From a virus: a stretch of 20,144 bases of DNA. The notes below the pieces were generated by a model. The model was given only the letters and a program-made list of their open reading frames with translations, was not told the DNA's origin and did not search any database. Below, in pieces: positions 13,267 through 19,806 of the stretch. Location: positions 1 through 20,144 of IMG/VR virus record IMGVR_UViG_3300021960_000683. One strand, given 5' to 3'. How positions within the stretch are numbered: the stretch's first letter is position 1; the number at the start of each line of letters is the position of its first letter. Both the position numbers and the translations under genes were made by a program.

Positions 13267-14411
13267 TGTCAAACCTCTTTAAAAGACTTGCTGGTGAAAT
13301 TGGCAGGATTGGCATTACTCAAGTTCAAAGAATGCTCATTGAAGCTGGTGATGTTTCTGTTTTAGGCGAACTCATCAAGCGTCCTACTAAAGAAATGTTA
13401 GATCCTGCGGGTCTGGGTAGCGTTAAACTCCCAGACTATGTAGAGAACATAGAGTATGATTTTGCTCCACAAGCTGACGCATTAAAGCCTGCACAAACAA
13501 TTGATATTGGCGCTCTGCAAGGCAAAACTCTTATTCCAGCTTTTGGCGATAGAACATATGCTGGCGGTGCTTTGCAGGGAATTGGTGATGTAACTTTCGA
13601 TCAGCCTGTAAATATGCAAGGCGGCAATCAATTTATGCGCCTCCAAGGAGAAGGAATCTGGGCTTCTGAAAAAGATCCCATGACGCAAAAAGCAAAATTT
13701 GCAGATTTCTTAAAAGACAGTGAAGGTGAAGATGTAAGATTGATGTATACATCTATGGGTGGCCAATCTGGTGACTTTTCTATGATGATGGCAGACGCCA
13801 CTATGGGAATGGTTGAGCAAAGCAAAATCACTAAAAAAGCAGCAAAAGAATATGATAAATGGGTTAGGGAAGGTGGAACTAAAGATTCACCTAATGACCC
13901 AAATTGGCCGGGTATATTAAGCCCAGATGCGCGTGATTATTTGAAAAACAATATGACTGGAACAAACAGACGCTTGCTATGGCAAGAAATGGACAAGAAT
14001 AAATACCAAAAAGATGGCTTCCCAAATGTTGGAACTATTAGAGCTGCAATAACAGAGCCTGATTTGCTGACAACTCCTGCGTTTTCTTCTGGAAGGGCAA
14101 TAGGAACAATCGACGGTCCTGCGGTTGAGGTAAAGCCTAATAAAAATGCTAATACATCTAATCAATTAGTTTATTCACCACATGAAACCTATAGTTATCA
14201 GGCGGCTGGAGATTACCAAGGGGGATTAGACTCTGATGTTCCGGGCGAAATGGTGTTTAGAGATTTCTTTCAAGATAGACGCGCTGCTGGTATAAAAACA
14301 TCAGGGGATCAAAGGTCATTTATGATGTCTCCATATACTAGGCAAAAAGTAGACCAACAAATGGTTGACGAAATAAGCCAGTATCTTGAAGCTATGAAGA
14401 AATCGGAGTGA
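13266..14411 (+). CDS. Protein with polyvalent-protein-like segment
   Basis: A 381-residue protein whose ATG overlaps the previous stop. From memory, the segment GDRTYAGG (94-101), PVNMQGG (114-120), FMR (123-125), IWAS (131-134) resembles a domain found inside very large 'polyvalent' phage and plasmid proteins. There GDRxxAG is followed by a PVxxQGGxxF strand and a VWAS motif. Residues 155-185 (VRLMYTSMGGQSGDFSMMMA onward) look like a helical extension of that domain. No signal peptide, membrane segment or identified catalytic triad. Polyvalent proteins are usually packaged and injected, so an internal or delivered protein is plausible. Family call is tentative. Confidence 0.55.
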   Translation: MSNLFKRLAGEIGRIGITQVQRMLIEAGDVSVLGELIKRPTKEMLDPAGLGSVKLPDYVENIEYDFAPQADALKPAQTIDIGALQGKTLIPAFGDRTYAGGALQGIGDVTFDQPVNMQGGNQFMRLQGEGIWASEKDPMTQKAKFADFLKDSEGEDVRLMYTSMGGQSGDFSMMMADATMGMVEQSKITKKAAKEYDKWVREGGTKDSPNDPNWPGILSPDARDYLKNNMTGTNRRLLWQEMDKNKYQKDGFPNVGTIRAAITEPDLLTTPAFSSGRAIGTIDGPAVEVKPNKNANTSNQLVYSPHETYSYQAAGDYQGGLDSDVPGEMVFRDFFQDRRAAGIKTSGDQRSFMMSPYTRQKVDQQMVDEISQYLEAMKKSE

Positions 14412-14415
14412 TCTA

Positions 14416-14580
14416 ATGCCAGCAAAAAAGCCCAAACGTGATGCATGTTATAGGAAAGTAAAGGCGCGTTACACACGCAATGGTGGAACGTGGCCATCAG
14501 CGTATGGATCTGGGGCTTTGGTAAAGTGCCGAAAGGTCGGCGCAAAAAACTGGGGTAAGAAAAGTGCCAAAAAAAAGTAG
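14416..14580 (+). CDS. Basic Cys-containing microprotein (DUF5872-like)
   Basis: A 54-residue protein with 18 Lys or Arg and one acidic residue. The segment RDACYRKVKARY, then WPSAYGSGALVKCRKVGAKN and WGKK, matches a small family common in marine phages and large viruses, which I believe is DUF5872. Two Cys (11 and 38) may pair or bind metal. It is likely to bind nucleic acid and be packed with the genome; the function is not established. It overlaps the next gene by 17 bases. Confidence 0.78.
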   Translation: MPAKKPKRDACYRKVKARYTRNGGTWPSAYGSGALVKCRKVGAKNWGKKSAKKK

Positions 14581-14812
14581 CAGCAGCGATAGCTTACGCA
14601 CATGGTTTGGCCGCAATAAGGGCAAAGGCTGGGTCAATTGCAAGACAGGCGGTCCATGTGGCCGCAAAGATCGCACAAAAGGATCTTATCCAGCCTGTCG
14701 GCCAACTATGGCGCAATGCAAAAGCAAATCGGCTAAGTCAGCAGCAAAAAGCAAGACATCAGCCAAGCGCGTAAACTGGAAAGGAAAGAAAAGTGGCAAA
14801 AAAAGCAGTTGA
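14564..14812 (+). CDS. Basic Cys-rich protein, WF...GWVNC family
   Basis: An 82-residue protein starting at a GTG inside the end of the previous gene. The N-terminal half has a conserved look: LRTWFGRNKGKGWVNC, TGGPCGRK, YPACRPTMAQC, with four Cys (28, 33, 45, 53). I recall the same string in many aquatic phages. The C-terminal half is a Lys/Ser/Ala tail resembling a histone tail (SAKSAAKSKTSAKRVNWKGK). The Cys spacing could hold zinc. A virion or nucleic-acid-binding role is likely; function unknown. Confidence 0.76.
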   Translation: MPKKSSSSDSLRTWFGRNKGKGWVNCKTGGPCGRKDRTKGSYPACRPTMAQCKSKSAKSAAKSKTSAKRVNWKGKKSGKKSS

Positions 14813-14939
14813 AGCTCCTAAAGGTTACCATTGGATGAAGTCTGGCAAAGGCTTTAAGCTAATGAAGGGCGAATATAAACCGCATAAAGGCGCTGTTAAG
14901 AAGGCGTCATTTGACATTCAGAAGGCGCACAAAGCATGA
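14793..14939 (+). CDS. Small basic protein with YHWMKSG motif
   Basis: A 48-residue product starting at GTG 14793, with GGAAAGGAAAG just upstream. It overlaps the previous gene by 20 bases and the next by four (ATGA). The pattern KGYHWMKSGKGFKLMKG recalls small phage proteins with GYHxMxxGxLM. It is rich in Lys and His and near-free of acidic residues. The overlap with annotated neighbours on both sides makes it easy to miss. Function unknown. Confidence 0.62.
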   Translation: MAKKAVEAPKGYHWMKSGKGFKLMKGEYKPHKGAVKKASFDIQKAHKA

Positions 14940-15046
14940 AAAAACTAAGCCCAGCACAAAAAAAAATTGCAGCCAAAGCAAAGCCTAAAAACAAGATTAC
15001 TGGCGCTGATTTCAAAAAGATGAAGAAGAAAAAGGCTAAGAAGTAA
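14936..15046 (+). CDS. Lys-rich 36-aa microprotein with ITGADFKK motif
   Basis: Sixteen of 36 residues are Lys and one is acidic. The motif KLSPAQKKIAAKA, then KNKITGADFKKM, matches a tiny protein family I recall in many marine phages (KQxKIAxxAxPxxKITGADFxxLR). The start overlaps the previous stop as ATGA and the stop overlaps the next start as TAATG. Likely binds DNA or RNA electrostatically. Confidence 0.68.
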   Translation: MKKLSPAQKKIAAKAKPKNKITGADFKKMKKKKAKK

Positions 15047-15303
15047 TGGCAACGTACAAAGGTAAAAGCGTATCGCTTAATAAACCCCGCCGAATAGCCA
15101 AGGGCGAAACATCCTATGGCAAAAAGAAGTCTGTGGTATATGTGAAAGATGGCGACAGGGTAAAGCGCGTGACCTTTGGGGATCCCAAGATGACTATTAA
15201 AAAGACCCAGAAGGGGCGTCGATCTAACTTCAGAGCGCGTCATAACTGCGACAACCCCGGTCCAAAGACTAAAGCCAGATACTGGTCATGTAAGGCGTGG
15301 TAA
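15046..15303 (+). CDS. Basic protein, RHNCDNPGPKTKARYWSC family
   Basis: An 85-residue protein with ATG overlapping the previous stop. The N-terminus is Lys-rich with strand-like parts (SVVYVKDGDRVKRVTFGDPK). The C-terminus, NFRARHNCDNPGPKTKARYW followed by SCKAW, is a highly conserved signature in marine phages, a family I think is named DUF6321. The conserved Cys pair with His, Asn and Trp may hold a metal or fold as a small knot. It ends one base before the spacer to the next gene. Function unknown; a packaged nucleic-acid-binding protein is plausible. Confidence 0.77.
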   Translation: MATYKGKSVSLNKPRRIAKGETSYGKKKSVVYVKDGDRVKRVTFGDPKMTIKKTQKGRRSNFRARHNCDNPGPKTKARYWSCKAW

Positions 15304-15304
15304 G

Positions 15305-16864
15305 ATGGCAAACCCAGTAAAAGGTGCAATCAGTCAGCTTGGTGAAAGAGTTATTGACACAAGTAAAGGTTTTTTCGAGGCGATTCGTGATGCCTTTGGA
15401 AGAGAAAGCGCAGGCAATTTTCAAGAATTACAAAGACAAATTCGAATTATGCCATCTGTTCCAGAACCAACAGTAGACAACGCGCCTTTGATGGCAGTGC
15501 ATAATACAAGCCTTGAAGGTATATTGGCCGCAAATGAAATCGGCGGCATTCCCAGCCCATCTATTGGCATTTCAGATCCAGCAAACTTGCAAAAGTTTGG
15601 CGAGATTAGCTTGATTATGGACCCCAATAAGCTAAACCCTAGAATGAACATCTATCCGACAGATGCTTACACAGGCAGACAGCCCAAAAGTAAATTAAAA
15701 ATAAAAAATACAAAACAATTTAAAGAACGTCTTAAAGCAGACATAAATTTTGGCCACATAGCTGACGATACTGCCAAATATTTATCATCAGGAGCATTAG
15801 AAGATTCTGACTTAGATTTAAGAATGGTAAATGCTGCTATAGATTTTGATTTGGTTGACCCAAAAGACTTTGATAGCTTTGGAGAATTGTTTGGAGAAGC
15901 AAGCAGAGCATTAAGAGGTGATGGCCGCACTGCAAGACTTGTCGATAATAAAGAACTTCTTTCTGCATATGATGGCATTTCAGAATATGCAGATGTAGGG
16001 CGAGTGCTGCCTCCAAAGGATCCATATTATTCTGATGGAAGTCCAAGGCCATACAGACCAGCAACATTATCAACAAGCCTAAAAGATATGCGTGAAGGCA
16101 CATATGGGCCAATGTATTTACCAGCTTCTGAATATGGATCTCAAAACTATGCAGGCGCATTGCGAGCGGCTACATCACGACCATTTCAAAGTATTGATGA
16201 GGTCAAAGGTTCTAGAGGTCAAATTTTTGTTGATGAAAGAGATAATCCAAATTTTAGAACAAACCCTCTTGAAGATTTATTCAGTAAATTTCACGAAGTA
16301 AAATATTCTTTTATTGATGATCTTACAAATAAGTTCAAAAAAACAGAAATCAGAACACGCAGATCCAAAAATGAAGACGGCGAGTTAGTTACAACTCAAG
16401 AGCCAATTACGCGCATGATGGGTATGGATACAGCAAATGAGCTGCTTTTAGCTATAGCGCGAAATGATTCAGACATTGCTCAAACAGCGGCTGTGTCTGA
16501 AGGTTTCGTGTCTATGGACGATATCCCTGCACTTCGGGATGCAGTAAATCGCGTTGGTGAAATCATGCAAAACGCTCCTACAAAGTATTTTGAGGCAAAG
16601 CCAAATTATGCAATGAGCCTCAGTGATTTTGACACTGCTTTGGTTCCTAGAGAGCTTACTGAAGACAAAGAAGTGATGCGGATCTTCAGGGAAAACAATT
16701 TGCCTGTAGCGACTTACACTGACTTTGGTCCAAATAAAGATGAATATAGAGAAGGCGTAATGCGACAAATGAAGGAAAATTTGTTTTCTGTACCTCTGGC
16801 TGGTACAGTTGGGTACGGCGCGTTGCAAAGCGTAGGAGAAGATGATGGCCAAAGCGGCAGTTAA
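15305..16864 (+). CDS. Second polyvalent-protein-like gene
   Basis: A 519-residue protein. The N-terminal 130 residues carry AVHNTS (64-69), GGIPSPSIGI (80-89), FGEISLIMDP (98-107) and YPTDAYTGRQP (117-127). I remember this order from the front of large polyvalent and MuF-type phage proteins (VHNxS, then GGxPxPSxxV, then FGxITLI, then DAYTxRxP). The remaining 390 residues are helical and charged, with no motif I know; MSLSDFDTALVPRELTEDKE near 430-450 may be another short domain. The C-terminus has a short hydrophobic patch (FSVPLAGTVGYGALQSV). No signal peptide. A delivered effector or virion-internal protein is plausible; enzymatic activity unproven. Confidence 0.58.
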   Translation: MANPVKGAISQLGERVIDTSKGFFEAIRDAFGRESAGNFQELQRQIRIMPSVPEPTVDNAPLMAVHNTSLEGILAANEIGGIPSPSIGISDPANLQKFGEISLIMDPNKLNPRMNIYPTDAYTGRQPKSKLKIKNTKQFKERLKADINFGHIADDTAKYLSSGALEDSDLDLRMVNAAIDFDLVDPKDFDSFGELFGEASRALRGDGRTARLVDNKELLSAYDGISEYADVGRVLPPKDPYYSDGSPRPYRPATLSTSLKDMREGTYGPMYLPASEYGSQNYAGALRAATSRPFQSIDEVKGSRGQIFVDERDNPNFRTNPLEDLFSKFHEVKYSFIDDLTNKFKKTEIRTRRSKNEDGELVTTQEPITRMMGMDTANELLLAIARNDSDIAQTAAVSEGFVSMDDIPALRDAVNRVGEIMQNAPTKYFEAKPNYAMSLSDFDTALVPRELTEDKEVMRIFRENNLPVATYTDFGPNKDEYREGVMRQMKENLFSVPLAGTVGYGALQSVGEDDGQSGS

Positions 16865-17036
16865 GCGCGTAGCGCAAGCAGAGATCAGAGCGGCTAAGAG
16901 CTTCTTAGAGAGGCGTGGGTTGAAGTCTAGTGAGATATCCCCCAAAAAGTTCGCTATGGCCGCTAAAGAGCTGGATAAAGGGTTCTCAGATACACTCAAG
17001 GTGTTGGCGCGTGAATTGTCTGGAGGCAATGTCTGA
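16845..17036 (+). CDS. Small basic helical protein
   Basis: A 63-residue protein. Two adjacent ATGs exist (16842, 16845); the second is chosen because AGGAG (16834-16838) is then six bases away. Rich in Ala, Lys, Arg and Glu (AKAAVKRVAQAEIRAAKSFL), with helix-forming sequence throughout, possibly a helical hairpin. It overlaps the previous gene by 20 bases and the next by one. No family recognised. Confidence 0.62.
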   Translation: MAKAAVKRVAQAEIRAAKSFLERRGLKSSEISPKKFAMAAKELDKGFSDTLKVLARELSGGNV

Positions 17037-17593
17037 TGGCTGGCTTTTGGGAAACTTATGCAAAACTGTCTGCGCCACCCATGTACGATCTCAGTGAGGC
17101 AGATCCAGAGCAAATCAAAGGCATGGGGCGCACTATGCTAGACAGCGCAACTATTTTGGGTTTGGGCGGTGAGATCGAAGCTGGCGTAAGAGCGCCGTTT
17201 AGCGATAAGACTTTTCAAGAGATCGACAGCGAAATCAACAAAGAACAAGCTGCGTACAAAGAAAAATATCCAGCAGAATACACAGCATTTAGTGGTTTGG
17301 GTATGCTGCCAACAATTGCAGTTGGCGCTCCAGCGGCTGTAACCAGAATAGTCGGCGGCAAGGTTTTGCCAAATGTTGCGTTTGGAACTGGGGTTGGCGG
17401 CTTGAGTGGTTTTGTAGGAGGCACTGGAGAGGGCGAGAGCGCAGATCAGAGGCTACAGACAGGCAAGGAAGAAATAGCACCAATGGCAGTTGGCACAGGC
17501 GTTATAACAGCGGCTATGATGGGCGCAATGAAGGCAGCGCCCCCCGTCATTAGGTTTTTTGGTAATATGGCCAATAAGGTTATGGGGCGATGA
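17036..17593 (+). CDS. Gly-rich protein with hydrophobic segments, injection-protein-like
   Basis: A 185-residue protein. MLDSATILGLGGEIEAG (34-50) resembles the TLGFGDEIEA motif I recall from internal virion and injection proteins of marine podo- and siphophages. KEKYPAEYTAFSGLG (75-89), with a Tyr-Pro and a following Gly-rich hydrophobic run, belongs to the same pattern. Hydrophobic, Gly/Ala-rich stretches at about 88-103, 110-130 and 148-167 could insert in a membrane, as expected for proteins that form a conduit during DNA entry. Alternatively it is an integral membrane protein of unrelated role. The stop is ATGA-overlapped by an in-frame extension of the next gene. Confidence 0.6.
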   Translation: MAGFWETYAKLSAPPMYDLSEADPEQIKGMGRTMLDSATILGLGGEIEAGVRAPFSDKTFQEIDSEINKEQAAYKEKYPAEYTAFSGLGMLPTIAVGAPAAVTRIVGGKVLPNVAFGTGVGGLSGFVGGTGEGESADQRLQTGKEEIAPMAVGTGVITAAMMGAMKAAPPVIRFFGNMANKVMGR

Positions 17594-17637
17594 ACCGCGC
17601 TAGTTTTGGCGCATTAATGTCTAAAGGAGGACAAAAG

Positions 17638-17724
17638 ATGAAGTATGGCAAAAAGAAAACTTCCAAACCTGTCAAAAAAAAGGTAATGAAGAAAAAGGCA
17701 AAGCCTAAAAAGAAAGCGTACTAA
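17638..17724 (+). CDS. Poly-Lys microprotein, 28 aa
   Basis: Fifteen of 28 residues are Lys, with none acidic (KYGKKKTSKP, KKKVMKKKAKPKKKAY). A perfect AAAGGAGG lies seven bases before this ATG. The frame is also open from ATG 17590, which overlaps the previous stop in ATGA form and would add 16 residues (44 aa total), so the start is uncertain. The stop overlaps the next ATG (TAATG). Likely a nucleic-acid condensing or virion DNA-binding peptide. Confidence 0.6.
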   Translation: MKYGKKKTSKPVKKKVMKKKAKPKKKAY

Positions 17725-17855
17725 TGTCAGAAACAAAAGATGTCGAAGTTCATGTTACTGGCGTGTCAATGTCGGGAGCTGTGAAAGATGACAACAAGCG
17801 ATCTGCTCCAACAGATCAGAAAAAATCTGGAAACAAAACGGCTGGAAATAGCTGA
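17724..17855 (+). CDS. Possible 43-aa hydrophilic protein
   Basis: ATG overlaps the Lys-rich gene's stop. The product is Asp/Lys/Thr/Ser-rich and looks disordered (MSETKDVEVHVTGVSMSGAV first). Its last 68 bases overlap the helical-protein gene in another frame, which is unusual here. No clear ribosome site apart from coupling. Plausible but not sure. Confidence 0.4.
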   Translation: MSETKDVEVHVTGVSMSGAVKDDNKRSAPTDQKKSGNKTAGNS

Positions 17856-17985
17856 ATACATGGTTGATGGTCGGGTGACCGACCTCAACGCATACCATAA
17901 AAACGTAGGGATCGCAGAAGGTTTAATGCAAGCCTCTGAGGTTATCCGCGAAACATTGAAAAAATTAAACGAAGAGGATGTATAA
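17788..17985 (+). CDS. Small helical protein before GroES
   Basis: A 65-residue protein with CGGGAG upstream of its ATG. Pattern SDLLQQIRKNLETKRLEIAE, then GRVTDLNAYHKNVGIAEGL and a terminal helix. This two- or three-helix layout, with Tyr-x-x-x-x-Gly-x-x-x-Gly-Leu in the middle, is common for a small protein near the head genes of marine phages. No enzymatic motif. It overlaps the GroES gene by eight bases and is therefore probably made with it. Confidence 0.68.
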   Translation: MTTSDLLQQIRKNLETKRLEIAEYMVDGRVTDLNAYHKNVGIAEGLMQASEVIRETLKKLNEEDV

Positions 17986-18391
17986 CGTGTCTCATCAGCA
18001 TGATCGAATATTTACAGATGAAGAAACCAATGCAACAATTGGATCTCATCAATTACCAATCCCCTTAAATTGGAAAGTTTTAGTTCAGCCTAATCAGGTT
18101 AAAACCAAAACAGCAGGCGGTATCTTGCTGCCCGAATCATCCAAAGACAACGAAGAATACCTGACAGCTCACGGCACAGTCTGCGCCTTGGGCGATTTAG
18201 CGTATCGTGACAGAGATACAGGCCAGCGATGGCGGTCTGATATTTGTCCAAAGGTTGGTGACCGCGTGACCTATGGTAAATACGCTGGTCAAAAAATTGT
18301 TGTAAAAGGCGTCAAGTTCCTTCTGCTAAACGATGATGAAATAACATCGATATTGCCAGACGGTGTTGAAGTCGCAGCATATGTAGGGTGA
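17978..18391 (+). CDS. groES: Phage co-chaperonin (GroES family)
   Basis: A 137-residue GroES (Cpn10) homologue, the lid that closes the GroEL chamber. The core matches well: VLVQPNQVKTKTAGGILLPE (34-53) contains the mobile loop with TAGGILLP, and VGDRVTYGKYAGQ (93-105) the GroES signature. GVKFLLLNDDEITSIL completes the beta barrel. Compared with bacterial GroES (about 95 residues) it has a 27-residue N-terminal addition and a longer loop at 73-90, probably the roof. No GroEL is in the window, so it presumably works with host GroEL, as T4 gp31 does. Its place just before scaffold points to coat folding. The GTG at 17987 is an alternative start. Confidence 0.92.
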   Translation: MYNVSHQHDRIFTDEETNATIGSHQLPIPLNWKVLVQPNQVKTKTAGGILLPESSKDNEEYLTAHGTVCALGDLAYRDRDTGQRWRSDICPKVGDRVTYGKYAGQKIVVKGVKFLLLNDDEITSILPDGVEVAAYVG

Positions 18392-18396
18392 TTGAT

Positions 18397-19302
18397 ATGG
18401 CAGAAAAGGAACAAATTCTGGAAGAAATCGAAGCCGAAATTCAAAAGGCTAAAGGTGATCCAGAGGAATTTGAAATAGAGGTTGTAGACGAACCTGTACA
18501 AGAAGCCAAAGAAGAAGCTAAAGATAAGGCTCAAGAGGCTCAAGAGCAGGATGATGACTATGGACCTAAAGTTCAAAAGCGTATTCAAAAGCTGGTCAGC
18601 CAGCGTAGAGATGCTGAAATCCAAGCTAGGCAAACTCAGGAGCAAAATGCACAGCTCCAAAAACGCCTTGAAAGATTGGAGCAAGGATCTCAAAAATCGG
18701 CTGAACAAGCGTTTAACCAGCGTTATAACCAAACTAAAGCAGCTCTTGAACAGGCTGTGGAAGAAGGTGACACGAAATCGCAAGTAGCTTTTCAAGAGCA
18801 AATGGCCGACATGCGAGCGGCTATGCGTATCGCAGAAATGCAAAAGCAACAAAGTCAGCAACGTGCTGCTGCATCGCCCACAGTTGGCCGCGCACAGCAA
18901 GCTGCACAAAATCCAGCCCCACCAAAAGCTATGCAATGGTGGCAGGCAAATAATTGGTTCAATGCCCAAGGCTTTGAGCGAGAAACGGCGGCAGCGCGTT
19001 CAATTGATGTCCAACTTGACTTGGAAGGTTTCGACAAAAATTCGGACGAATATTACCACAATTTAAACAGCCGTTTACAAAAAATGTTTCCTGAGTTATC
19101 TTCAGGGGCAAGTCCAAGTAAGGCAAGAGCAAAAAGTAGACCACCAGTCGCCCCAACTACAGGCGGTTCTTCCAGTTACAAGGGCAATAGAGTGAGGATG
19201 TCGCAAGAACAACTCAGAATGGCTAGAGAACTTGGAATCAATGATGAAAAAGGTCTTAAAAAATACGAAGCCGAAATTCGGCGTCAGCAAAGGAGCCAGT
19301 AA
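18397..19302 (+). CDS. Scaffolding protein
   Basis: A 301-residue, highly charged helical protein. ATG 18397 is chosen over the in-frame GTG at 18388 because AGGGTG lies six bases before it. Acidic N-terminus, then a long coiled coil from about 56 to 155 (KRIQKLVSQRRDAEIQARQT onward) with heptad Leu/Ile. A Trp-rich patch WWQANNWFN at 181-189 and EGFDKNSDEYYHNLNSRL follow, then a basic helix-rich C-terminus (QEQLRMARELGINDEKGLKK). A basic C-terminal helix-turn-helix binds coat in P22 scaffold, and this looks similar. Length and place before the capsid genes agree. It directs head assembly and is expected to leave the mature head. Confidence 0.82.
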   Translation: MAEKEQILEEIEAEIQKAKGDPEEFEIEVVDEPVQEAKEEAKDKAQEAQEQDDDYGPKVQKRIQKLVSQRRDAEIQARQTQEQNAQLQKRLERLEQGSQKSAEQAFNQRYNQTKAALEQAVEEGDTKSQVAFQEQMADMRAAMRIAEMQKQQSQQRAAASPTVGRAQQAAQNPAPPKAMQWWQANNWFNAQGFERETAAARSIDVQLDLEGFDKNSDEYYHNLNSRLQKMFPELSSGASPSKARAKSRPPVAPTTGGSSSYKGNRVRMSQEQLRMARELGINDEKGLKKYEAEIRRQQRSQ

Positions 19303-19784
19303 TGTCTGAGTCAAGAAATGTTCGTGCAAACCAAACTCGAAACTCTGTGCGTGATGAGGAATCTCGTCCTATGACCGCATGGAAACCACCATCACTTTTG
19401 GACGCCCCCGAAGCACGTCCCGGCTATGTCCAAAGGTGGGTTGCTACCTCGATTCAGGGTAAGGAAAGCCCAGACAACGTGTACAAACGTATGCGTGAAG
19501 GATGGGAACCGCGCCCTGCTGACACTGTGAAAAGTAAGTTGTACCCAACTATCAATCATGGCCAGTGGGCAGGATCAATTGGAATTGAAGGCATGTTGCT
19601 TTGCGAAATGCCAGAAGAAATTAATGCTCAAAAGCAAGATTATTATTCTGGTAAAAACGAAGAGCAAAATGAATCGATTGCAGGGGATCTTGATGCGTTA
19701 GGACGGCGTAGTGGACAACCAATCTATCAAGAGCGGAAGTCTGAAACCAGTCGTGGTAGATCTCTTTCTGCCGCAAGCGACTAA
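19302..19784 (+). CDS. Conserved phage head-region protein
   Basis: A 160-residue protein whose ATG overlaps the scaffold stop. WKPPSLLDAPEARPGYVQRW (27-46), GKESPDNVYKRMREGWEP and MLLCEMPEEINAQKQDYY form a pattern I know from many phages, always between scaffold and a major structural gene. No function is established for it, and no enzyme motif, membrane segment or Cys pair is seen. It ends in a polar tail with RRSGQPIYQERKSETSRGR. Likely a head-assembly or minor capsid component. Confidence 0.75.
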   Translation: MSESRNVRANQTRNSVRDEESRPMTAWKPPSLLDAPEARPGYVQRWVATSIQGKESPDNVYKRMREGWEPRPADTVKSKLYPTINHGQWAGSIGIEGMLLCEMPEEINAQKQDYYSGKNEEQNESIAGDLDALGRRSGQPIYQERKSETSRGRSLSAASD

Positions 19785-19806
19785 TTAACGCTAAAAGGAG
19801 CGAAAA

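Noticed and set aside
18289-18969. 226-residue reverse-strand open frame
   Set aside because: It is antisense to the GroES and scaffold genes; the Leu/Ser/Phe-rich product is the mirror of Lys/Glu/Gln-rich coding sequence.
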